Assembly: GCA_023150475.1 (NCBI GenBank)
Contig: JAKLKU010000024.1
Span: forward strand, 1-39,614
Source of the DNA: Planctomycetota bacterium
GTDB lineage: Bacteria; Planctomycetota; UBA1135; GCA-002686595
DNA length: 39,614 nt
Direction: 5' to 3'
Part shown: positions 16,328-23,997 of the stretch, one piece after another
Layout of the letters: every line of letters begins with the position of its first letter
How positions within the stretch are numbered: position 1 is the stretch's first letter
The notes under the pieces: generated by a model
Told to the model about the DNA's origin: nothing
The model's database searches: none
What the model saw: the letters and a program-made list of their open reading frames with translations, nothing else
Translations under genes and position numbers: made by a program

Positions 16328-17290
16328 ATGAAGTACAACCGTCTCGGTCGGTCGGGTCTGAAGGTCTCCGAGCTCTCGTTTGGCGCCTGATTGACGTTCG
16401 GCGCGGAGCTCGACCTCGCGCACGTCAAGCGCACCATGAAGCTCGCGTTCGAAAGCGGCGTCAACTTCTTCGACAACGCGGAAGCGTATGGCGGCGGCGA
16501 AGCGGAGCGGCTGATGGGCGCGGCGTTGAAGGACTTCAAGCGCCTCGACGTCGTCGTGTCGACGAAGGTCTTCTGGGGCGGCAAAGGGCCGAACGACAAA
16601 GGACTGAGCCACAAGCACGTGGTCGAAGGCACGTACGCGGCGCTCGCGCGACTCGGGCTCGACTACGTCGACTTGCTCTTCTGCCATCGGCCCGATCCGG
16701 ACACGCCGATCGAAGAGACCGTGCGCGCGATGGACTTCCTCGTGCGTTCGGGGCGAGCGTTCTACTGGGGCACCTCCGAGTGGCCGGCCGATGCGATCGA
16801 AGCGGCGCACCGAGTGGCGCGCGAGCTCGGCTGCGTGCCGCCGACGATGGAGCAGCCGGAATACAACCTCTTCCGCCGCGAGCGCGTCGAACGCGAGTAC
16901 CTGCCGCTGTACGGGCGCCACGGGCTCGGTTTGACGACGTGGAGCCCGCTCGCGTCCGGCATCCTTTCGGGCAAGTACGGGAACGGCATCCCGAAGGGCT
17001 CACGCCTCGAACGCGTGCAGTGGCTCCAGGAGTACCTGACGCCCGAGAAAGTCACGGCGACGCGGAAGCTCGCGGAGCTCGCGAACGGCCTCGGCTGCAC
17101 GACGGCGCAACTCGCGATCGCGTGGTGCCTCGCGAACCCGCACGTCAGCACGGTGATCCTCGGCGCGTCGAACGCAGCGCAACTCGCCGAGAACCTCGAC
17201 GCGGCGCGCGTGCGCGAGCGGCTCACCGCGGACGTGCTCGCGGCGATCGACGCGGCCGTCGCGCCGACGGCGAACTCCAAGGCGAGCTGA
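16328..17290 (+). pseudogene. Aldo/keto reductase (Kv-beta/YghZ-like) interrupted by an in-frame TGA
   Basis: 320 residues if codon 21 is read through. The ATG at 16328 (with GGAG 8 nt upstream) starts MKYNRLGRSGLKVSELSFGA, but then codon 21 at 16388-16390 is TGA, after which the same frame continues LTFGAEL. In relatives this place is Trp (G-x-W-x-T-F-G), so TGG has become TGA. The rest is intact: D49 and Y54 (NFFDNAEAYGG), K80 (VSTKVFWGG), H120 (FCHRPDPDTPIEETVRAMD), TWSPLASGILSGKY and GASNAAQLAENL, all typical of NADPH-dependent reductases of the Kv-beta family. A TTG at 16391 could start a shortened protein missing the first strand. A sequencing error cannot be excluded. Confidence 0.75.
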
Positions 17291-17301
17291 GGCTCATCGC
17301 C

Positions 17302-17871
17302 ATGCGCGTCGCCGTCGCTTCGCTCGCGTGCTGCGCGGCCGCATGTGCGCATCCGCGACCGCACGGCGTCGGTCCGAAACCGCGTGGGTGGCTCGAGCTC
17401 TCCGGCGGCATCGCCGACCTGCGCGCCGATCGCGCGGAAGTGTTCGAGGACGGACTCACGCTCGGTTTCTCCGGCGGCATCGACGTGGTCCAAGGCCCGC
17501 CCGACATCGGCTTCGATCTCGGCGTGTTCGCTTCCGAGCATCAGATCCAAGACGGTTACCTCGACGGCTACAACGGGGCCGACGACGTCAACGTCTTCCG
17601 TTTCCTCGGCGGCGTGCGCGCGACGAGCGACCTCGGTTCGTTGCCGTTCTCGGTGTACGTGCGCGGCGGGTGGTACTACCGCGCCGAGTTCGACGAGTCC
17701 CGGCAAGGGCTCGACGAAGACGGTTGGGGGACGTACCTCGGCGGGGGCATCGAGTACATGCTCGAACCGGACATGCGTTTCGGGCCGTTCGTGATGTTCG
17801 AACGCGGCGAAGAGGGGTTCCCGGAAGAGTGGCTCTTCGGTTTCAGCGCGAGGTTCTATGGCGCGGAGTGA
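17302..17871 (+). CDS. Outer-membrane-like lipoprotein, unknown function
   Basis: 189 residues. Residues 1-15 (MRVAVASLACCAAACAHP) look like a lipoprotein signal, with candidate lipidated Cys in the AACA or CCAAAC stretch. The mature part is Gly/Phe/Tyr-rich with alternating polar and hydrophobic residues (SVYVRGGWYYRAEF, GTYLGGGIEYML) and ends in FSARFYGAE, consistent with a small beta-barrel or a barrel-like sheet protein. I do not recognise the family. It follows the aldo/keto reductase by 11 nt and overlaps the pterin dehydratase start by 14 nt, so the genes are probably co-transcribed. Confidence 0.65.
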   Translation: MRVAVASLACCAAACAHPRPHGVGPKPRGWLELSGGIADLRADRAEVFEDGLTLGFSGGIDVVQGPPDIGFDLGVFASEHQIQDGYLDGYNGADDVNVFRFLGGVRATSDLGSLPFSVYVRGGWYYRAEFDESRQGLDEDGWGTYLGGGIEYMLEPDMRFGPFVMFERGEEGFPEEWLFGFSARFYGAE

Positions 17872-18193
17872 TTTGGCCCGACGCCGCTGCGTGCCGCTCG
17901 CGCGCGGCACACCGCCGCTCACGAGCGCAGCGTGCGCCGAACTCGCGCACGAGCTCGATCCCGCGTGGCGCGTCGACGGCCCGCGTTTGACACGCGAGTG
18001 GCGCACGCGCGACTTCGCCGATGCGCTCGAGCTCGTCCAACGTTTCGCGCGGATCGCCGAGGCCGAGGACCATCATCCCGAGATCACGCTCGGCTACGGG
18101 CGCGTCGCCGTCGTGTTGTGGACGCACACGGTCGGTGGGCTGTCGGAGAACGACTTCGTGCTCGCGGCGAAGCTCGACGAAGTCGCCGGCTGA
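17858..18193 (+). CDS. Pterin-4a-carbinolamine dehydratase
   Basis: 111 residues, a normal length for the family. The signature HHPEITLGYGRVAVVLWTHT with GLSENDFVLAAKLDEV at the end matches PCD, whose conserved His pair lies in the E-D-H-H-P segment. The enzyme dehydrates 4a-hydroxytetrahydrobiopterin in pterin recycling after aromatic amino acid hydroxylation; it can also have other roles (for example in molybdopterin or transcription-related settings). No phenylalanine hydroxylase is nearby. The ATG at 17858 overlaps the preceding gene by 14 nt. The first 20 or so residues are Arg-rich and less certain; a later in-frame start is possible. Confidence 0.85.
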   Translation: MARSDLARRRCVPLARGTPPLTSAACAELAHELDPAWRVDGPRLTREWRTRDFADALELVQRFARIAEAEDHHPEITLGYGRVAVVLWTHTVGGLSENDFVLAAKLDEVAG

Positions 18194-18241
18194 GCCCGAT
18201 CGAGCGCGTTTCGGCCCCCTGGAACCGAACCTCCCGCGCGC

Positions 18242-18247
18242 TAGAGT
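18242..18247 (+). promoter_or_regulatory. -10-like hexamer of the peroxiredoxin gene
   Basis: TAGAGT at 18242-18247, with TGGAAC at 18220-18225 16 nt upstream as a weak -35. The same stretch includes GGAACC (18221-18226), which resembles an ECF-sigma -35 element, but no matching -10 was found at the usual distance. A 67-nt leader ends in AAGGAG before the ATG at 18315. Confidence 0.3.
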
Positions 18248-18314
18248 ATTCGGCCTCGCGCGGCGCCAGAGAGCGCGCGCACGTCCCCAGCACACCTCTT
18301 CCAAGGAGATTCCG

Positions 18315-18770
18315 ATGGCGATCCACGTCGGCGACACCGCCCCCGATTTCACGCTGAAGACCCAAGACGACAAGGAATGGAAGCTCTCGGCGCACCAAGG
18401 CAAGAACGTCGTCTTGCTCTGGTACCCGCTCGATTGGAGCCCGACCTGCGAGAAGGAGAACTGCTCGATCTCCAACGAGAACACGTTCTCGTTCCCGAAC
18501 GCCGTCGTCGTCGGCATCAGCCGCGACTCGATGTGGTCGCACCGCGCGTTCAAGAAGGCGCACGGCATCAAGCACGACTTGCTCGCCGACCCGCTGCTCG
18601 ACGTGACGAAGAAGTACGACCTGCAACACCCGGTCGTGCCGTTCATCAGCCATCGCGCGACCGTCGTCGTCGACAAGCACGGCAAAGTCGCATTCGTCCA
18701 AGTGCAGGAGAAGACCGGCGAGGCGCGCGACATGGCGGCCGTCGTCGCGGCCTTGAAGAAGCTCGGTTGA
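18315..18770 (+). CDS. Peroxiredoxin, BCP/PrxQ-like
   Basis: 151 residues, the usual length for bacterioferritin-comigratory-type peroxiredoxins. It reduces peroxides with thioredoxin-type electrons in the cytoplasm. The active-site segment is WYPLDWSPTCEKENC, with the peroxidatic C45 in a P-x-x-x-S/T-x-x-C context. A second Cys at C50 has the C-x4-C spacing of the E. coli BCP pair, so an intramolecular disulfide is plausible. Shine-Dalgarno AAGGAG lies 7 nt before the ATG at 18315; the longer frame start is shadow. No signal peptide. The next gene, YceI, is about 150 nt downstream. Confidence 0.93.
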   Translation: MAIHVGDTAPDFTLKTQDDKEWKLSAHQGKNVVLLWYPLDWSPTCEKENCSISNENTFSFPNAVVVGISRDSMWSHRAFKKAHGIKHDLLADPLLDVTKKYDLQHPVVPFISHRATVVVDKHGKVAFVQVQEKTGEARDMAAVVAALKKLG

Positions 18771-18921
18771 AGTCGAACGACGGACGCGCGGCCCGGTCCC
18801 ACGTCCGAAATTTCGACTACCGGGAACTTGCACGCGCCGTGGCTCGCATGGGCCGCGGCGCGTGATTAGTCTCCCGGCCTCACACGTCTCTCACTCCGAA
18901 GTCCAACAACACCTACGTTCC

Positions 18922-19551
18922 ATGAAGCTCCTCCCGATCCTGCTCGTCGGTGCGCTCGCCGCGCCGTTCTACTTCGCGTCGCAACGGGCCGAAGCGCTCG
19001 AGCCGACGCCGCTCGCCCTGACCTCGACGACGGCGCCCGCCGCGTACGAGATCGACGGCGTGCACTCCGCCGTGATCTTCCGCATCAAGCACTTGGGCGT
19101 CAGCTACAGCTACGGCCGCTTCAACCAGATCACGGGCACGTTCACCTACGACGAAGCGAAGCCCGAGGCCTCGTCGATCCAAGTCGAGATCCCGACCGAC
19201 AGCGTCGACACCGGGCATGAAGGTCGCGACCAACACTTGAAGAGCCCGGACTTCTTCAACGCTGCCGAGTTCCCGACGATCACGTTCAAGAGCAAGGAAG
19301 TGAAGAAGGCGAAGGACGGCAAACTCGCCGTCACCGGCGACCTGACGCTGCACGGCGTGACCAAGCCGGTCACGGCGGACGTCGAATTCGTCGGCGCCGG
19401 CGATCGTGGCCAGATGGGCAACAAGGCGGGCTTCGAAGCGATCTTCACGATCAAGCGCGAGGACTTCGGCATGAGCAAGATGGTCGGTGAGACCGGCATC
19501 GGCAACGAAGTGCGCGTCACGGTCAGCCTCGAAGGCAACCTGAAGAAGTGA
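18922..19551 (+). CDS. YceI-family periplasmic lipid-binding protein
   Basis: 209 residues. The N-terminal signal peptide MKLLPILLVGALAAPFYFA is followed by the YceI lipocalin-like fold: YEIDGVHSAVIFRIKHLG, SVDTGHEGRDQHLKSPDFF, FPTITFKSKEV, LTLHGVTKPVTADVEF, and a final FEAIFTIKREDFGMS. These proteins bind polyisoprenoid or related amphiphiles in the periplasm. The ATG at 18922 gives a clean signal; upstream frame residues look like shadow. No Shine-Dalgarno was found. The membrane protein gene starts 10 nt after its stop, suggesting co-transcription. Confidence 0.93.
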   Translation: MKLLPILLVGALAAPFYFASQRAEALEPTPLALTSTTAPAAYEIDGVHSAVIFRIKHLGVSYSYGRFNQITGTFTYDEAKPEASSIQVEIPTDSVDTGHEGRDQHLKSPDFFNAAEFPTITFKSKEVKKAKDGKLAVTGDLTLHGVTKPVTADVEFVGAGDRGQMGNKAGFEAIFTIKREDFGMSKMVGETGIGNEVRVTVSLEGNLKK

Positions 19552-19561
19552 TCCGGCGGCG

Positions 19562-20446
19562 GTGTTCTCTCCGCTGACGATCGCACTCGGGCTCGGCGTT
19601 CCGTTCGCCCTGGCGTGCGGTTGGTTCGGGTTCGTCCGGCGCGGTCCAGGTCGCACCTGGTCCGCGCCGTGGCTCGTGTTCGGCGGCGTGTTCGTGCTCG
19701 GTCTCGCGGCGTTCGCCGGCGCGCTCGGCTGGGAGCAGTCGCGGTTCGCGCCGCGGTCCGGCTCCGAGTCGCTCGGGTGGTTCGCGCTGCTCTGGGGCAC
19801 GGTCGCGGCGCTCGACGCCGCGGCGTTCCAGAGCGATCGTTCGCGACTCGGCTTGCGCTTCGTCGCGTTGACCATCGGGTTCGTGTACGTGTTCGGCGCG
19901 CGCTTCACGGCGCTCTCGGGCTCCGCGTTCTGGCCTGCGCTCGGGCTCGGGCTCGCGACGGCGATCGCGTGCGAAGTCGCTGCGCTGGCGTTCCGTCGCG
20001 TGCCGAGTCCGATCGCCGAATGCGCGCCGCTCGCCGCGTGCGCCGGTGCGTCGGCGCTCGCGCTCTTCGCGGGCTACGCGACGCTCGCGTCGGTCGCCGG
20101 CGCGACGGCGCTCGCGTTCGCCGTGCCCGCGCTCGGCGCCACGCTGCCGCAGACGGGCCGAGCGACGGGCGCGTCCGCGGCGCGCGCGGGCGGCGCGATC
20201 TTCGCCGTCGGTTGGCTCGTCGCGTTGGCGCTCGCGGCGCAACTCTTCGGCGCGCCGAACTACTCGAGCGGCGTCTGGGCGCTCGTCGCGCTCGGTTTCT
20301 TCGCGCCGGCGGTGATCGCCGCGAGCGCGTTCGAGCGTTTTGGCGCCGTCGGACGTTTCGTGCTCGCTGCCGTGCTCGCGCTCGCGCCGATCGGGCTTGC
20401 GGCTTGGCTCGCGTACCAGACGTACGCGCCGAATCCATACGCCTGA
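19562..20446 (+). CDS. Polytopic membrane protein of unknown function
   Basis: 294 residues starting at GTG. It has about eight hydrophobic segments, for example LTIALGLGVPFALACGWFGF (residues 5-24), WLVFGGVFVLGLAAFAGALG (37-56), ATAIACEVAALAF, and three near the C-terminus. It is Ala/Leu/Val-rich with few charged loops, and I see no motif that identifies a family. It starts 10 nt after YceI. An electron-transport or lipid-related partner is a guess from YceI operons, not shown here. It converges on the glycosyltransferase gene 18 nt downstream. Confidence 0.7.
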   Translation: MFSPLTIALGLGVPFALACGWFGFVRRGPGRTWSAPWLVFGGVFVLGLAAFAGALGWEQSRFAPRSGSESLGWFALLWGTVAALDAAAFQSDRSRLGLRFVALTIGFVYVFGARFTALSGSAFWPALGLGLATAIACEVAALAFRRVPSPIAECAPLAACAGASALALFAGYATLASVAGATALAFAVPALGATLPQTGRATGASAARAGGAIFAVGWLVALALAAQLFGAPNYSSGVWALVALGFFAPAVIAASAFERFGAVGRFVLAAVLALAPIGLAAWLAYQTYAPNPYA

Positions 20447-20464
20447 ACCCGCGTGCGGCGCGGC

Positions 20465-21619
20465 TCAGCGTCCGAGCACGTGTTCCCAGACGCCGACGAC
20501 GGCTCGCGCGTGCCGCTCCCACGTGTACGCCGCGGCGTGCGCGCGGCGCGCGGCTCGGTCGCGCGGCGTCGCGCGCTCGAGCTCGGCTGCGATCGCGCGC
20601 GCCAACGCGGGCTCGTCGACGTCCCGCGCGACGAAGGTCGCGTGCTCGCCGAGCGCTTCGACGAACGGCTCGAGGCGCGTCGCGACGACTCCGACGCCGA
20701 GCGCGAGCGCTTCGAGCGGCGTGACCGCGGTGCACTCCTCGTGGTTCAAGTGGACGAGCAGCGTCGAGCCGCCGACCAGCGCGGGGAGCTCGTGCTCCGC
20801 CGGTGACTCGCGCCACGAGAGCCGGGGCCCGAGCGAGGACGCGGCTCGCGCCGCAGCGAATTCCGCGGCCGCGTCGCCCGCTCGGCCCGCGAAGACGAGC
20901 TCGAGCTCGAGCGCCGCGCCGCCCTCGCGCGCCAACCGTTCGCACGCAGCGACGATGGCGAGCGGCGCGCGGCGACGTGCGAGCGCGCCGAGCACGACGA
21001 TCCTCGCCGGTCCCGCGCGTTCGGGGGGCCCGCGCGTGTCGGCGGACTTCGCGGACCCGGCGGACTCGAGCTCGCGCCCGAGGTCTCGCAGCCAGTGTTC
21101 GCAGCCGATCGGGACCGCGTGAACTCGTTCGAGGACGAGACCGAAGCGGCGCACGACTTCCGCGCGGCTCCACGCGCTCGCGACGAGCGCGTGGCCGTCG
21201 CGTGCGAGCGCGCGCGCGAGCACCCGCTCGTCCGCGGAGCCCGGGGCCGGCAGTTCGAAGACCGGCACGATCGCCGGAACGCGTCCGAGCCGCGGCGCGT
21301 CGGGGAACGTGCGTTGGAAGAGGTCGACGCCGCCGAGCCAACGCTCCGCGCCGAAACCGAGCGCGCCGGTCGCGGCGACGAGCTTGCGGGGCACGGCCGC
21401 TCGCACCCGGTGCACGCCGGCGCGTCCGTCGAGCGCCCAGGCCGCCTCGGGCAACACGGCGCGACCGGGCCCGACGTCGAAGAGCGCGAGCTCGGGCCTC
21501 TCGCCGCGGTGCACGTCGAGCCGCGCCAACGCCCGCACGAGTTCACGCACCCAGCGCCCGATGCCGGGCGGGTGGCGCAACGCGGGCCAGACGTCGAGTC
21601 CTACGCGGAAGGGGAGCAC
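20465..21619 (-). CDS. Glycosyltransferase, GT4-like (GT-B fold)
   Basis: 384 residues. The N-terminal Rossmann half starts FRVGLDVWPALRHPPGIGRWV, with the Gly-rich phrase common in GT4 enzymes; the C-terminal half has the nucleotide-sugar site with an E-x7-E motif (EECTAVTPLEALALG), then VVATRLEPFVEAL. It would transfer a sugar from an activated donor to a lipid or polysaccharide acceptor. It starts at GTG (21619), 6 nt after a TAGCAT hexamer, and diverges from the DUF2752 gene 48 nt away. The donor and acceptor cannot be predicted. About 20 residues in the middle (Ser/Ala/Glu-rich, around 193-212) look like a linker. Confidence 0.85.
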   Translation of the reverse strand: MLPFRVGLDVWPALRHPPGIGRWVRELVRALARLDVHRGERPELALFDVGPGRAVLPEAAWALDGRAGVHRVRAAVPRKLVAATGALGFGAERWLGGVDLFQRTFPDAPRLGRVPAIVPVFELPAPGSADERVLARALARDGHALVASAWSRAEVVRRFGLVLERVHAVPIGCEHWLRDLGRELESAGSAKSADTRGPPERAGPARIVVLGALARRRAPLAIVAACERLAREGGAALELELVFAGRAGDAAAEFAAARAASSLGPRLSWRESPAEHELPALVGGSTLLVHLNHEECTAVTPLEALALGVGVVATRLEPFVEALGEHATFVARDVDEPALARAIAAELERATPRDRAARRAHAAAYTWERHARAVVGVWEHVLGR

Positions 21620-21625
21620 GTCGCG

Positions 21626-21631
21626 ATGCTA
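21626..21631 (-). promoter_or_regulatory. -10-like hexamer of the glycosyltransferase, one half of a divergent pair
   Basis: On the minus strand TAGCAT is followed by CGCGAC and the GTG at 21619. It is 28 nt or less from the plus-strand element at 21654, so two transcripts would start back to back and each have almost no leader. Confidence 0.4.
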
Positions 21632-21653
21632 CGCGGCGCGTGCGAGCGAGAGC

Positions 21654-21659
21654 TACATT
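21654..21659 (+). promoter_or_regulatory. -10-like hexamer of the DUF2752 gene
   Basis: TACATT ends 8 nt before the ATG at 21668 (5 nt before an in-frame GTG at 21665). No Shine-Dalgarno site. Part of the divergent pair with 21626-21631. Confidence 0.35.
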
Positions 21660-21667
21660 CGTCCGTG

Positions 21668-22054
21668 ATGAAGCCCGTGACTTGGCTCTCGCTCGGTGCG
21701 TGCCTGGTGCTCGCGCTGAGCATCGTCTTCACTCCCGCGACGCTTCCGGAAGTGAACACGTGTTCGTTCTACGCGTGGACCGGCGTGCCGTGCGCGGGCT
21801 GCGGCATGACGCGAGCGTTCTGCTCGCTCGGACACGCCGAGTGGCACGACGCGTGGGCCTACCATCCGCTGAGCTACCCGCTCTACTTCGCCGTGGTGCT
21901 CGCAGCGGCCTGGCCGCTCGTCGAGCGGCTCGCGCCGTTCGCGAAACGACTGGCGCGGCCGCGCGTCCTCTTCGGTGCGGCTCTCGGGTACTCGGTCGCG
22001 CTCGCGGCGTTCGGTGTGTGGCGCGCGTGGCCGCTCGTCGCGGCGCGGTTCTGA
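21668..22054 (+). CDS. DUF2752 membrane protein
   Basis: 128 residues. DUF2752 is recognised by the pattern C-x-F-Y-x-x-T-G-x-P-C-x-G-C-G-M-T-R (here CSFYAWTGVPCAGCGMTR, residues about 32-49), followed by a W-x-A-x-x-H-P-L segment (AWAYHPLSYPLYF). Three transmembrane segments are likely (first at residues 5-23, then about 69-85 and 99-120). The function of the family is unknown to me. The conserved Cys trio sits at the start of a helix and might bind metal or form disulfides. The GTG at 21665 is one codon upstream and could also be used. The gene converges on the RidA gene 13 nt away. Confidence 0.85.
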   Translation: MKPVTWLSLGACLVLALSIVFTPATLPEVNTCSFYAWTGVPCAGCGMTRAFCSLGHAEWHDAWAYHPLSYPLYFAVVLAAAWPLVERLAPFAKRLARPRVLFGAALGYSVALAAFGVWRAWPLVAARF

Positions 22055-22057
22055 TGC

Positions 22058-22082
22058 GTGCCGGGCGCTAGCGCCGGCGCAC
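22058..22082. terminator. Possible hairpin spanning the RidA stop, between convergent genes
   Basis: A GCGC-TA-GCGC core (22065-22074) with imperfect GTGC/GCAC outer arms spans the convergent ends of the DUF2752 and RidA genes and includes the RidA stop codon. No T-tract on either strand. Weak evidence of shared termination. Confidence 0.3.
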
Positions 22083-22523
22083 CGCGTGGGCCTGGATCTC
22101 GACGCGGGCGTTCTTCGGCAGCCGTGCGACTTGCACGGTCGCCCGCGCCGGCGGCGCAGCGACGAAGTGGCGCGCGTACTCGGCGTTGAATGCCGCGAAC
22201 TCGTCGAGGTCGACCAAGTAGACGGTCGTCGCGACGACGTCGTCGAGCGAGAGCTCGGCGCTGGCGAGCACCGCGGCGAGGTTCGCGAGCGCTTGGCGAG
22301 TCTCGGCGACGACGCCACCTTCCACCAACGTGCCGTTCCGTGGATCGAGACCGATCTGGCCCGAGCACCACACTTGGTCTCCGACGCGCAACGCCTGCGA
22401 GTACGGACCGATCGGCGCGGGCGCGTCGTGCGCGAGCACGGCTTCGCGTTCGAGGCCGGGTGACGCCGGCGCGCCGCACGCCGCGGCGACGCCGAGCCAG
22501 CCGCACACGAGGAGTCGATTCAC
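22068..22523 (-). CDS. Exported RidA-family (YjgF/YER057c) lipoprotein
   Basis: 151 residues. RidA enzymes hydrolyse reactive enamine/imine intermediates such as 2-aminoacrylate released by PLP enzymes. The fold is clear: PIGPYSQALRVGDQVWCSGQ (residues 37-56, with Tyr41), the loop Y-L-V-D-L-D-E-F, and the C-terminal RATVQVARLPKNARVEIQA with R127 and E142, the usual active-site residues. Unusually it has an N-terminal lipoprotein signal (MNRLLVCGWLGVAAAC, lipid Cys16), which cytoplasmic RidA lacks. The GTG at 22523 overlaps the stop of the PLP-enzyme gene as GTGA, so translation is coupled and both products are exported. Confidence 0.88.
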   Translation of the reverse strand: MNRLLVCGWLGVAAACGAPASPGLEREAVLAHDAPAPIGPYSQALRVGDQVWCSGQIGLDPRNGTLVEGGVVAETRQALANLAAVLASAELSLDDVVATTVYLVDLDEFAAFNAEYARHFVAAPPARATVQVARLPKNARVEIQAHAVRRR

Positions 22524-23821
22524 GTCGCGATGCCCTTCTCGAGCGCTTCTTCGAGCGCGTCGCAGAACCGTTCGAGCTCCTGCAGCGTGTTGTGCACCGA
22601 CGGCGTGATCCGCAGTCCTTCGCAATCGGGGTGCAGGATCGCGACGGTGAAGATCTTGTGCTTCTCCCAGAGCCACGTGTGCAGCTCGCGCGTGTCGAGT
22701 CCTTCGAAGCGCACGTTGGCGTGCGTCCCTGAGAACGGCTTGGCGAGGCTCGTGTTGAGCCGGGTCCGCGGGTTCGCGCAGAGCCGCTGCGTCCACACGG
22801 AACGCAAGTAGCGCAAGCGCGCCTCCTTGTTCGCGGGACCGATGCCGTGATGGAACGCGAGCGCTTCGCCGATCGCGAGGAAGTTGGCCGCGGGGTGCGT
22901 GCCGATCTCCTCGAACTTGCGGACGTCGTCGTCCTGTTTCTCCGTCGCCGCCATCAGCGGCCAGAGTCCGCGGATCTTGTCGCGGCGCACGAAGAGCATG
23001 CCCGTGCCGTGGGGCGCGAAGAGCCACTTGTGCAGCGAGGTGCCGTAGTAGTCGCAGCCGAGTTCGGCGAGCCTGACGTCGAGGTTCGCGAATCCGTGGG
23101 CTCCGTCGACGATCACCGGGATGCCGCGCGAACGACCGAGTTCGACGAGTTCCTTCACCGGCATGCGCTGGCCGGTGATGTTCACCACGTGCGACACGAG
23201 GATCATCTTCGTGCGCGGCGTGAGCTCGCGCTCGTAGAGCCCGAGGAGCGCTCCGAAGTCCTCGCACGGCACGGGCAGGCGGATCTTCTTCAGCACGATG
23301 CCGTCGCGACGCACGCGCTGCTCGAACGTCGTCAGCATCCGCGGATAGTCCTGATCGCTCGTCAACACTTCGTCGCCGCGTTCGAGGTCGAGCCCGAATT
23401 GGCAGATCTGCAGGCTCTCCGACGCGTTGCGCGTGATCGCGACTTCCTCGCGATGGCAACCGAAGAGCCGCGCGAGTCCGTCGCGCACGGTTTCCTTCTG
23501 CGGCTCGAGCGTCTGCCAGAGGTGCTGCGACGGCAGCGTGTTCGAGTAGTCGAGGTGGCGCTTCATCGCCGCTTGCACGACTTCCGGCGCCGGGCACACG
23601 CCGCCGTTGTTCAAGTTGACCGTGCTGCGGTCGCAGGTGAACGCTTGTTGCACTTCGAACCAACGGGCTTCGTCGCGGGCGACGTCGTCGGGGTCGAGCG
23701 TGTGGGCATCGGCGAACGCGCCGCGCACGCGTTCGGCGCCGCGCGTCGTGAAGCACGCCGGCGCGAGAGCGACGGCCGCCGGGTAAGCGAGCGCACCGAG
23801 GAAACGTCGACGATCGTGCAT
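22520..23821 (-). CDS. Exported class-V aminotransferase-fold PLP enzyme (isopenicillin N epimerase-like)
   Basis: 433 residues. The N-terminus MHDRRRFLGALAYPAAVALA has a Tat-like RRRFLG and a weak lipobox (PAC at residues 21-23). The class-V fold has the PLP Asp D239 and H242 in VIVDGAHGFANL and the Schiff-base K265 in GTSLHKWLFAPHGTG. NLNNGGVCPAP near residue 69 and HPAANFLAIGEALAFHHGIG are typical of isopenicillin N epimerase-like proteins, which include epimerases and Cys desulfurase relatives. Shine-Dalgarno GGAGG lies 7 nt before the ATG. The reaction is unknown; a lyase or epimerase acting on an extracytoplasmic amino acid is a reasonable guess. It is co-transcribed with the RidA lipoprotein. 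Confidence 0.88.
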   Translation of the reverse strand: MHDRRRFLGALAYPAAVALAPACFTTRGAERVRGAFADAHTLDPDDVARDEARWFEVQQAFTCDRSTVNLNNGGVCPAPEVVQAAMKRHLDYSNTLPSQHLWQTLEPQKETVRDGLARLFGCHREEVAITRNASESLQICQFGLDLERGDEVLTSDQDYPRMLTTFEQRVRRDGIVLKKIRLPVPCEDFGALLGLYERELTPRTKMILVSHVVNITGQRMPVKELVELGRSRGIPVIVDGAHGFANLDVRLAELGCDYYGTSLHKWLFAPHGTGMLFVRRDKIRGLWPLMAATEKQDDDVRKFEEIGTHPAANFLAIGEALAFHHGIGPANKEARLRYLRSVWTQRLCANPRTRLNTSLAKPFSGTHANVRFEGLDTRELHTWLWEKHKIFTVAILHPDCEGLRITPSVHNTLQELERFCDALEEALEKGIAT

Positions 23822-23927
23822 GCAGAGCCTCCGGTCCGATCTTGCCGTCGCAGCAGGCCGAGGGCAATTCGCGCGTCCGCGCCGCAGCACGTGCCGCGGA
23901 GCTGTGACGCGCGACCGGCCCGTGGCC

Positions 23928-23963
23928 GCGGCGTGCGCCGCGCGGCGGCGCCGCGGACGCCGC
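23928..23963 (-). terminator. GC-rich hairpin downstream of the small membrane-protein gene
   Basis: Two nested stems (23928-23934 with 23957-23963; 23935-23940 with 23946-23951) with a 5-nt loop and one 5-nt bulge, in the 176-nt space between two minus-strand genes. No T-tract. Could end the transcript of the gene at 23998-24318. The rest of that space holds nothing else recognisable except the Shine-Dalgarno of the PLP-enzyme gene. Confidence 0.35.
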
Positions 23964-23997
23964 AGCGTCGAGTGCGCGTGTTTGCGAGCCGCGTCGT

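Noticed and set aside
16388..16390. TGA as selenocysteine in the aldo/keto reductase
   Set aside because: Relatives have Trp, not Cys, at this place and no SECIS-like hairpin is evident directly after it; nonsense mutation or sequencing error is simpler.
18221..18226. ECF-sigma promoter (GGAACC) for the peroxiredoxin
   Set aside because: No convincing -10 at the right distance; kept only as a note in the promoter entry.
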